Assembly (NCBI GenBank): GCA_015679605.1
Contig: JAAAVE010000719.1
Location: 1,971-14,371, forward strand
From: Podila epigama
Lineage: Eukaryota > Mortierellomycota > Mortierellomycetes > Mortierellales > Mortierellaceae
DNA length: 12,401 nt
Reading direction: 5' to 3'
This document shows positions 1 through 7,707 of the stretch, one piece after another (the first letter of the stretch is position 1; every line of letters starts with the position of its first letter). Made by a program: the position numbers and the translations under genes. The notes under the pieces are model-generated. The model worked only from the letters and a program-made list of their open reading frames with translations. It did not search any database and had not been told where the DNA came from.

Positions 1-33
1 CGCTTCGCTATGTTTTTTTTTTTTATTGGGCTG

Positions 34-85
34 ACTGGTGGATGCAACCGGTGGATGCAGCTGGTGGATGCAACTGGTGTGTGGG
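34..85. repeat. 13-bp tandem repeat, three good copies and one degraded
   Basis: Three consecutive 13-bp units at 34-46, 47-59 and 60-72 share the core GGTGGATGCA, each differing at one or two of the first three bases. A degraded fourth unit covers 73-85. It lies just after a poly-T tract (12-24) and about 380 bp upstream of the ATPase start codon. No coding role is apparent; it could be a minisatellite or a repeated protein-binding site. Confidence 0.75.
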
Positions 86-220
86 CGGAACTAGGGCTGA
101 CTTGGTGGAACTTTGAATTCCATTCAGTCTCATCCATTCCCCTCTCCATTCAACCATTTTCATTCATCTCATTACCCAACTGCAAGGGAAACACTGGACA
201 AGACAAGACAAAAAAAAAGG

Positions 221-464
221 CTTAAATAGTCTGCTTCCTTTACCAAAACCCTCGCTCTTCTTTTCTTTTCTTTTCTGTCTTCCTTTCATCTCACCTCACC
301 ACACCCTATCTATCCCATTGTACCTCAGTGTTGGCTTATACCCTCTTTTTTGCTTATCTTTTGATCCGACCTTCATATCCAACACTCTCACTCTCACTCA
401 CACATACCCCACTCACATCCACTCACTCCAACTTTCACTTTTCACACAAAGAGATTTAAGGGTA
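221..464 (+). promoter_or_regulatory. CT-rich promoter and 5' leader of the ENA ATPase gene
   Basis: The stretch 246-460 is strongly pyrimidine-rich on the + strand (TTTTC repeats at 257-276, then CTCACT/CACTC repeats at 380-440) and leads directly to the ATG at 465. CT-rich tracts just upstream of start codons are common in filamentous and early-diverging fungi, often around the transcription start. An AT-rich GCTTAAATAG lies at about 221-230. The frame upstream of the ATG is open to 318, but that part reads as leader sequence, not protein. The exact transcription start cannot be set from sequence. Confidence 0.5.
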
Positions 465-3400
465 ATGGGTAAAACTACAGTCAATCTCGAGCCAGAGACG
501 CCCTTCCACACCTTCACCGTCCAGCAAACTGCTGACCACCTCAAGACCTCCATCCTTGAGGGTCTTACCTCCCAAGAGGCCGCCCTCCGTCTCCAAACCT
601 ATGGTCCCAACGAACTCGAGGGTGATGGTGGCATCAAGTGGTACAAGGTCCTCTGGCGCCAATTCGCCAACGTCCTTGTCTGTGTCCTCATCGTTGCTGC
701 TGTAAGTCCAAATTTTTATTGTCCCATCGTCAATTCCTTACTGACTGCGACGCCACTATTACTAATTTGGTACCATGTACCATGCACCATGCACCATGCA
801 CCATATCAACGGCAAACGGTAAACGATAATAACAGTGACAAAAAAAAAGCTAATCACTTTTATCCTATCCCATCCCACCTCAACTCTTTCTTAGACCCTC
901 TCCTTTGCTACTGGTGACTATGCCGAAGGCGGAGTCATCGTCTTCATTATCGTCATGAACTCTGCTATCGGCTTTTGGCAAGAATTTAGTGCAGAACAGA
1001 CAATGGAAGCTCTGCGCAACATGTCCTCGCCCACCGCCCAAATCATTCGTGATGAGACCAGAATTACTGTTCCCAACAACCAGGCCGTACCCGGAGACAT
1101 CATGATCTTTGAGGACGGCGATGTCATTGGTGCTGACTGCCGTCTCTTTGAAGTCTTCAACCTCGAAACTGACGAGGCCCTCCTCACCGGAGAGTCCCTC
1201 CCTGTTCAAAAGAACCTCGACCACATCGAGAGTGCAGACGAGGCCCTTGGTGATCGCCTCAACATGGTCTTCTCCTCCACTACTGTCGTCAAGGGTCGTG
1301 CCAAAGGTATCGTCACCACCACTGGCATGAAGACCCAGATCGGAAAAATCGCCACCTCTCTCCTCCAGGCCAGCACATCCGAAACCACCCCTCTTCAGAA
1401 GCGTCTCAACAAATTGGCCTGGTGCGTCTTCATTGCTGCACTCGTTCTTGTCGTCGTTGTCTTTGGTGTCCACAACTTTGTCTACTCCAAGGAAGTTGCC
1501 ATCTATGCCATCTCTGTTTCTATTGCTATCATTCCCGAAGGTCTTGTCGCCGTCGTCACCCTCACCATGGCTTTTGGCGTCCGTCGCATGGCCGCCTTCA
1601 AGGCTATCGTCCGTCGTCTCTCCAGTCTCGAGAGCTTGGGTGCCGTGACCAACATTTGCTCAGACAAGACTGGAACCCTCACTCAGTCCAAGATGGTCGC
1701 CGTCCGTATGTGGTTCCCAGCTGATGGCTACTATCGTATCTCCGGCACTGGATTCATTCCCGAGGGCGAGATCTTCCGCCAGGGTGACTCTATCGAAGGC
1801 AATCCCACGCAGGAGCAAAAGATCGCCACTGGTGCCGGCTCCAACAGCTATCTTCGCAGTCTCCAGGTCGCCTCGCTTTGCAACATGGCTGAGCTCCGTC
1901 GCACCCAGCATCCCGAGACCCACGGTGAATGGACCGCCATCGGTGATCCTACCGAGATTGCCCTCCAAGTCCTCGCTCACAAGGCCGGTCTTTCCAAGCC
2001 CGAGCTTATCAAACAAGGCTTTAAGCTCATTGCCGAGTTTCCTTTTGACTCTACCGTCAAGCGCATGTCTGTCCTCTACCAATCTCCTGATGTCGACGCC
2101 ACCACACCAGGTGATCATTTCATCTTCATGAAGGGTGCCACCGAGCGTATCCTCAACTGCTGCACTGCCTACCGTGAGGGTGACAAGGAGATCTCGTTGC
2201 TCGAGGAAAAGGGTAACAACCGTGCTGATTTCGAGCTCATGATTGCTGAAAAGATGGAGGCCCTCGCCGAGAAGGGTCTTCGTGTCTTGACTCTTGCCTA
2301 CCGCAAGTTCGAGCCTGTGCACGGTGTCGATCTCGTCCACAGCTTGAAGCGTGAGGAGGCCGAGTCTAACATGGTCTTCTTGGGTCTCGTTGGTATTTAT
2401 GATCCTCCCCGTGCCGAGTCCCGCCCTGCGGTCCTCAAGTGCTACGAGGCTGGTATTCGCGTCCACATGTTGACTGGTGACCACCCTGCCACCGCCGCTG
2501 CCATTGCCAAAGAAGTTGCCATCATCCCCGAGGATGTCTCTGTTCACAACAACCCCCTGATCATGACCGCTGCTCAGTTCGATGCCATGTCGGATGAGGC
2601 TGTCGACCGCCTGGTCGAGCTCCCCCGTGTCGTCGCCCGTTGCTCGCCTGATACTAAGGTCAAGATGATTGCTGCGCTCCATCGCCGTAACCTCTTTGCC
2701 ACCATGACTGGTGACGGTGTCAACGACTCGCCCTCCCTCAAGGCCGCCAACGTCGGCATTGCCATGGGTCTCTCTGGTTCGGATGTTGCCAAGCAGGCTG
2801 CCGATATTGTGTTGACTGACGACAATTTTGCTACCATTGTCCAGGCTGTGGGTGAAGGTCGTCGCATGTTTGCCAACATTCAAAAGTTTGTTCAGCACTT
2901 GATGTCCGCCAACGTGGCCGAGATTGTCATCCTTGTCATTGGTCTGGCCATCAAGGATAAGAACGGCCACGCTCTGTTCCCCATGAGTGCTGTCGAGATT
3001 CTGATGTTGAACATGATTACATCCGCCCCTCCTGCCATGGGTCTTGGACTTGAGCTTCCCAGTGAGACCAACATGCGCGAGCCCCCACGCTCGGCCAACC
3101 AGGGCATCTTTTCATTCGAGGTCGTCATGGATACTTTTGTTTACGGTTTTGCTATGGGTATCTTGTCCTTCGCATCCTTCTGCATCGTGTTGTTTGGTTT
3201 CCAGGATGGTCCAAAGATTGGCGACAACTGCAACGGAGCCTACAGCCTTGGATGCGATGGTGTCTTTATTGCCCGTGCTACTGGCTATGCTGCCATGACC
3301 CTCTTGATTCTCGTCCATGCCATTAACTGCCGTGCCTTGCGTGAGCCTGGCTGGACCATTAAGAACCTCAAGACCCTGAAGCACAACAACACTCTCTGGT

Positions 3401-3672
3401 TGAGCATTGTCATCGGCTCTCTCCTTGTCTTCCCCGCTGTCTATATTCCTGGTTTGAACCATAGCGTCTTTAGACATACCACCATGACCTATGAGTGGGG
3501 TTTGGTGATTGCTGATGTGATCATTTTCATCCTCTTTGCCGAGCTTTACAAGTTCATCAAGCGCAAGACCATGAAGCCTCTTACTGGTGGCACCGATGCC
3601 GAGTCCGAGATGGCGCGTATGCGTTCCTTCGCTGTCGAGAAGGCCGACTCGATCCTTGAGGTCAAGAACTAA
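465..3672 (+). CDS. ENA-type (P-IID) Na+/K+-exporting P-type ATPase
   Basis: This encodes a plasma-membrane ATPase that couples ATP hydrolysis to export of Na+ and/or K+. Exons are 465-701 and 895-3672, phase 0, giving 1004 aa, normal for the family. Motifs seen: TGES at 177-180 in the actuator domain; PEGL at 293-296 in M4; DKTGTLT with the phosphorylated Asp at 336; KGATE at 492-496 for nucleotide binding; TGD at 606-608; and TGDGVND at 684-690 in the hinge. About ten membrane helices fit, with M1-M2 around 65-105, M3-M4 around 255-305 and six more after about 750. The segment between M5 and M6 (FPMSAVEILMLNMITSAPPA) and the stretch VVKGRAKGIV match ENA/CTA3 proteins better than SERCA or H+-ATPases. 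The start at 465 follows the CT-rich leader and gives the usual N-terminal cation-ATPase domain. Codons are strongly C-ending, suggesting good expression. Whether it prefers Na+ or K+ cannot be told. Confidence 0.93.
702..894 (+). other. Intron 1 of the ENA ATPase gene (193 nt)
   Basis: The donor is GTAAGT at 702-707 and the acceptor TTTCTTAG ends at 894. A GCTAATC branch-point match lies at 849-855, about 40 nt before the acceptor. Splicing joins A79 to T80 in phase 0 and places the break between membrane helices M1 and M2. The length is not a multiple of three: retention would run the first exon's frame to a stop at 917 and give a 150-aa product with no catalytic domain. Confidence 0.88.
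771..805. repeat. Heptanucleotide tandem repeat inside the ENA intron
   Basis: Five consecutive 7-bp units of the form YACCATG fill 771-805 (two TACCATG, then CACCATG, CACCATG and CACCATA). The array sits midway between donor and branch point, so length changes would not touch the splice sites. Confidence 0.8.
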
Positions 3673-3890
3673 GAGAGTTTATGCATGCGTTCATTTCTCC
3701 TATCCAATATTTAACAGTGTCACTTCTTTGTCACAAAATAATCAGTGACAAGAATGGCATTCAGCTATATAGGCATTTTTTGCATCTATTCTCCTTTCAT
3801 TTCTTCGTAGCATAGCATTAATACAATTGTATATTACCCATTCAAAAGAATTGTGTGTCTGTCTTTTTTTTTGTTTTTTTGTGTTTTGGT

Positions 3891-3910
3891 TGTCTGTCTG
3901 TCTGTCTGTC
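3891..3910. repeat. (TGTC)5 microsatellite
   Basis: Five perfect TGTC units at 3891-3910 continue into degraded TCTC/TGTT units up to about 3927. They lie in a T-rich tract roughly 220 bp after the ATPase stop codon. Nothing suggests coding. Confidence 0.85.
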
Positions 3911-3966
3911 TCTCTGTTTGTCTGTTTCCAGGTAATTAACTCTGTTTGGGACGGGGGACAGCCGAC

Positions 3967-3999
3967 ATTTTTTTTTTTTTTTCCCTGGTGGTCAGGGAA
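3967..3999. other. Poly-T tract followed by a short perfect hairpin
   Basis: A T-run at about 3968-3982 leads into TTCCCTG (3981-3987), a five-base loop GTGGT (3988-3992) and the complementary CAGGGAA (3993-3999). The arms pair over 7 bp. On the - strand this reads as a stem-loop followed by poly(A). No flanking duplication was found, so it is not called a retroposon. Function unknown. Confidence 0.55.
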
Positions 4000-4311
4000 C
4001 AAATGGGTCCGCCATTTCCTTTTGTCAAAGGCTCATCCGCTCTTGCAATGATGTCTGTCATGCAAGGGGGGAGGGAGAAACGAACGGAAACAGAAAATCA
4101 AAGAAAAGAAAAAAGAAAAAAGCTCCACAGATACACACCCCCAACGAACGCCTTTGGAAAAAAGAAGGGAATGGCTCAACAGACATACACACCAAGCTCA
4201 GAGTATTGACTCGGTAGACTGGATTGTGCATGAACGTGCTGCGTGCGTACTTTGTTTTGTGCCAAAACCATCAATGATGAAGATGAACCGACCGGCGTCT
4301 GACAGAACAGG

Positions 4312-4380
4312 TATGTATGCATGCATTCATGCTCAAGCGTGGGATGGATGGTATGCATGGATGGGATGGGGGATGAATGC
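4312..4380. repeat. ATGN-rich degenerate tetranucleotide patch
   Basis: This stretch is built from loosely repeated ATGC, ATGG and GGATG words, for example GGATGGATGG at 4343-4352. It is a degraded simple repeat in the region before the SH3-gene leader and has no coding signature. Confidence 0.55.
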
Positions 4381-4424
4381 TGCCGCGTAGAGCGATCAAA
4401 ACGACGAGCGAGCCCTCTGCTCAC

Positions 4425-4825
4425 TCTTTTTTTTTTTTTTTTTCTTCTTTTCTTTCTTCTTTTTTGTTTCCTGCATGTCTTTGGGCATCCCTTTTTCTTC
4501 CTTTTTTTCGCTCCATCCCAATCCCATTCTCAATCTCCACTCCTACATACTACATTCACAATCACAATCACAAGTACAATCACATTCACTCTCCACTTGC
4601 AGGCACTTTCTTCTCCCCTCCACATCAAAGGAACATACTCACAGCCCATCTACTTGCTGAGACCCCGCGCTGGCGCACAGTCCATCAACGAATTATACCT
4701 TTACTGAGATACTCCGCTGGTATGTTCAAATACCATCAGAATGACATTCTTGTCTGGCTAATTCATTGGGCATTCAAGAGACGTAACATTCATACTAATG
4801 TACATTCTTCTTCCTCTACATCAAC
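4425..4825 (+). promoter_or_regulatory. CT-rich promoter and probable 5' UTR of the SH3 adaptor gene
   Basis: A long pyrimidine tract spans 4425-4515, followed by an ACAATC/ACATTC repeat at 4552-4588 and more CT-rich sequence to 4620, as in the leaders of the other genes here. A GTATGT at 4720-4725, a GCTAATT at 4758-4764 and an AG at 4778-4779 could mark a 5' UTR intron, but the acceptor is weak. No convincing coding frame was found before 4826. Confidence 0.4.
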
Positions 4826-6410
4826 ATGAACAATAATCACAAAAGCACGCTGGGGCTTTTTTTGAACATGTCACCCATCTCTCATTCAATCTCCAGCCTT
4901 CCCTCTCCTACTCGAAGCGACGCGTTCTTGGACTCGACTCTTGTTCTCAAGACAAAATCCCAGAAACGTGCCTCGGTCCATTTGCTTGGAGGTGAGTTTT
5001 TTTTGAAATGGGGACATTTAAAAACGAGTACAGTACTATTATTCACCGCTAGACTTGAACACTGGCTCTGTTTCCCTCATTATATCCTTTGTCCCAACCT
5101 CCTTTCCCTTGTCGACAACATCGTTACATCTATTGCTAATTGGCCGTCGGGCAATAATCTCTTGGTTACTAAAGTCACTTCTTTGAACTTGAAACGTAAA
5201 CGAAAAACAACCCTGGCTATTATAGATACCAGGTCTAGGAGTCTGTTACGAGTATCCAGCGCAATTCGATGCCGGTCCCTGTCAGAGTCGAATGCGTTGC
5301 CATTGAGTCTAGTTGGAGGGGTAGCAGTAGCAGCGACTACCACATCGACTGACACATCTTTATCCTCCTTGCCCATGACCCCTCCACCTTCGCTGCCTTC
5401 CTCGCCCCTGTCGTCATCCCTTCACTCGCCTGATTCTATCATGTCTTTGGCCAATACATCGACCATCTCTGAGGACAGAGACCGAGATTTTGATTTGTGG
5501 CATTCTTCTGCCTCGTTCCCTCAAACCAGTAACATCCATGATGACAGCAACAAGTTCGCCACTAGACCCAACGTCAGCGACATTGACAGTGGTGACAGCA
5601 CTGTCAACGGCCATGGTGGTAACAGCAGTAGCAACAACAATAATAGCACCGGCAATACCTATATTACCACTAGTCTGACTGGAGCAGACTCTTTGGCTGA
5701 GACAAATGTACACTCAGATGCGGCAGGTCCGGTATGTACTAACACTATTCCATCCTCTATTGTAAATGCAACTTGGTAGTCTTAACATGCCACTCATTCA
5801 CTCACTCATTCACTTTCTCAACTCATGCATTGCCTTCAGATCGATTACAAGAGCAGTACAGCCACGTCTGATCTGGGTAAGTTTACTCTCCAAAAAAAAA
5901 AAGCCCCACCCTACTCAACGTCAGAGTTGATAAAAAAACATGCAGAGAAAGAAAAGAGACTACTATTGCATCATTTCTGTTGTGTTTGAGGTTGACAATT
6001 TAGACTAAATTACCCTAATGAATTGAACCCTTGTGTTACATATAGTCATCACCATCCGAGATTTTGCTTATCCAAAGACACAGCCGTACCATTATGGACA
6101 CTATCCACCCACGCCAGAGTACGAAGAATCCGATATAGAGGAAGACGATGAACCCATGGGATGGTACCCTGCAGGGCAGCAAGAAGAGCCATCTGGAGTG
6201 TTCGACTCGTATGAGAGCAGCACAACCAATGGCAGAACCTGTGGCCATGCTCGAGCGTTGTACGATTTTGATGCAGAGACAGAGTCAGAGCTTAGTTTCC
6301 GAGATGGAGACTTTCTCTGGATTCACTGCCGACAATATCCAGGCTGGTTCCTGGGTGAAATTGCAGGCATGACTGGGCTGGTTCCCGAGAATTATGTTGA
6401 GATGCTTTGA
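4826..6410 (+). CDS. SH3-domain adaptor resembling Nbp2/Skb5, four exons
   Basis: The proposed exons are 4826-4991, 5226-5731, 5840-5876 and 6046-6410, giving 357 aa. Introns 2 and 3 are firm: donors GTATGT at 5732 and GTAAGT at 5877, acceptors CTTCAG ending 5839 and ATATAG ending 6045, and phases match (the 37-nt exon 3 leaves one base completed by TC to make V237). Intron 1 (4992-5225) has a good GTGAGT donor, but its 234 nt are stop-free and in frame, so retention is possible. The start may also be the in-frame ATG at 4868. Residues about 1-225 are Ser/Thr/Pro/Asn-rich and probably disordered. ITIRDFAYP at 238-246 followed by HYGHYPP resembles a motif I associate with Nbp2/Skb5. The acidic linker covers 261-272. 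The C-terminal SH3 domain is 306-355, with ALYDF 307-311, W337, P350 and Y353. In yeast Nbp2 tethers the phosphatase Ptc1 to MAP kinase modules. The SH3 call is firm; the family call is moderate. Confidence 0.75.
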
Positions 6411-6476
6411 GTTTTTTTTGTTCTCTGATTATTTATTTTCATATAAATTTTTGCTTTTCTTGATGAATATGACTTT

Positions 6477-6533
6477 GATGATGACGATGACGATGATGTT
6501 GATGATGATGATGGCGATGATGACGATGATGTT
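6477..6533. repeat. GAT/GAC trinucleotide microsatellite between convergent genes
   Basis: About 19 trinucleotides of GAT or GAC, broken by two GTT and one GGC, lie between the SH3 gene stop (6410) and the stop of the convergent small-protein gene (6651). The likely location is the 3' UTR of one or both transcripts. It continues into looser GCTAGT/GGTACT units up to about 6570. Confidence 0.8.
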
Positions 6534-6650
6534 GCTAGTGCTAGTGCTGGTACTGATACTGGTGTTGATGCTGAAAGTACTGGAAGATGGGTGTTGGTGG
6601 TATTCAAGTGCATTGATGCCTAATGGTGGTGATCCAGATGATACTTTGTT

Positions 6651-7212
6651 TTACCAGAGTCGTCCTGGCAAGTCTGTATTCCTTCCAGAGGGTGACTGTA
6701 CCTTCTCGCGATGAGCGTCCAGTTCTGCAAGTTGTTTTTCAACCTTTAGCTTTGACTCTTTTAATGACTGCAACCGACTTGTCAACCTAAAGATGGGGGG
6801 GGATTAAAAATCTTTTGTCAGATCTGCATTCTTTCGCTTGCTTTTTTTTTGGTTTTTCTTTCACTACTCTGGTACTCTGTGATTGTTGAAAATAGCTTAC
6901 AAACTATCTGAGATCGACTCTGGTTTGCTGTTCAAAAGCTATTTAGTATTGGATGTATAAAAGATAATAAAAAATCTAGTAAGGCCCCTTGTTCACCATT
7001 TTTTTTTTTGAAAGACAAAAGCTCAACATTTTTTTTTTCTTTTTTTCCTTGGGTGAGGGGACTGTAAAAAACCAGACCATGGTTTTTTTTTGGTACTTTT
7101 CCAAGTAACTTACTGTCAATGCTTGGTCTGGGTCATTGTATTCACGGTATGCATATCCCGCAAAATAGCAGACGGGAATGGCTGCAGCAAGGAGCATGAA
7201 CCGACTAGACAT
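6651..7212 (-). CDS. Small membrane-anchored coiled-coil protein, three exons (unrecognised)
   Basis: I do not recognise the family. Exons on the - strand are 7212-7114, 6938-6901 and 6786-6651, giving 90 aa. Splice signals: donor GTAAGT at 7113 and acceptor ending AATAG at 6939; donor GTAAGC at 6900, CTGAC branch point at 6821-6817 and acceptor ATCTTTAG ending 6787. Phases fit exactly: exon 1 ends on a codon boundary, exon 2 leaves TT, and exon 3 supplies G. Residues 5-22 form one hydrophobic helix. Residues 47-68 carry Leu/Val at 47, 51, 54, 61, 65 and 68, a regular a/d heptad with only K58 breaking it. The tail ends GRLW. The layout recalls small mitochondrial inner-membrane assembly factors, but that is inference. 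An alternative acceptor ending at 7062 would give a 45-aa protein with a lysine-rich tail; the three-exon model is preferred because of the coiled coil and the phase fit. It is convergent with the SH3 gene and tandem with the transporter. Confidence 0.62.
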
Positions 7213-7705
7213 TTAGGGGTGGGCTGTGTGATGTGCAGTGATGAATGAGCTTGACTGAGAAAAAGGTGATGCATCCTTGTGTGTTGGAATGAATTCTCCC
7301 CCGAAAGGAGAAAGAGGAACTACGATTGAGTCACGTGTAAGTTAAGGGTCACTTTCTCGAGAAATTTGGTGGCGCGAGTTTGGAAGGCAAAAAAAAAACA
7401 CATTCCACTCGCCAGTTTGTCGTTGAAAAAGCATGTGCTTCGTTCATGGTTCAGGTAAAAAATGAGAGAGAGAGAAAAAAATATGAGAGTTGCTTATGGT
7501 AAGAAGATAAAATTGGAACTATACTATGCTTGATGATTTGTACAGGGCTGAGATGACTGCGTAAATGTATATATGAAATGATAAATGGAGGTTATGAGAA
7601 AATGGGAAGAAAATAAAGAATGTCTATTTTGATTTTTTTTTTTTTTTTTTTTTTTTATTTAATTAAAAAAATTTATTTGGTGTATTTTTTTTTTTTTTTT
7701 TTTTT
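7213..7705. other. Intergenic: small-gene promoter and transporter 3' flank
   Basis: The half next to 7213 should be the promoter of the small-protein gene, and the half next to 7705 the 3' UTR of the transporter; both genes are on the - strand. No open frame or RNA gene is supported. The region is AT-rich, with a GA-repeat at 7465-7477. Confidence 0.6.
7327..7337. promoter_or_regulatory. Overlapping AP-1/Gcn4-like site and E-box
   Basis: TGAGTCA at 7327-7333 overlaps CACGTG at 7332-7337, forming an 11-bp composite site. It lies 115-125 bp upstream of the small-protein start codon on the - strand. In fungi TGAGTCA is bound by Gcn4-type bZIP factors and TCACGTG by Cbf1-type bHLH factors. Use in this organism is inferred from the motif only. 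Confidence 0.4.
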
Positions 7706-7707
7706 TT
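7633..7707 (-). repeat. Two long poly(A) tracts just after the transporter stop codon
   Basis: On the + strand there are 24 T at 7633-7656 and 23 T at 7685-7707, separated by 28 AT-rich bases. Read on the - strand, the TAA stop of the transporter runs straight into the first A-tract, then a spacer containing AATAAA (within 7669-7676), then the second A-tract. The AATAAA could be the polyadenylation signal. No flanking target-site duplication was seen, so slippage growth is the simplest origin. Confidence 0.8.

Larger units (their letters stand above)
3673..4424. other. Intergenic region downstream of the ENA gene
   Basis: No supportable gene is seen on either strand. The first 150 bp should be the ATPase 3' UTR, AT-rich with an AATAAT at 3737-3742 that could serve in polyadenylation. 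The rest holds a TGTC microsatellite, poly-T runs, a hairpin and an ATGG/ATGC-rich patch at 4312-4380, each listed where it stands out. Confidence 0.6.

Noticed and set aside
1660-2970. 436-aa open frame on the - strand within the ENA gene
   Set aside because: It is a shadow of the ATPase coding strand: strong third-position C bias removes stops on the opposite strand. It has no leader, splice sites or domain.
4273-4302. ATGATGA and CTGA words resembling boxes C and D of a snoRNA
   Set aside because: The spacing of about 20 nt is too short for a box C/D snoRNA, and no terminal stem is present.
7023-7212. Two-exon, 45-aa version of the small protein with a lysine-rich tail
   Set aside because: The acceptor ending at 7062 is usable, but the tail comes from A-rich low-complexity DNA. 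The three-exon model gives better splice signals and a regular coiled coil.
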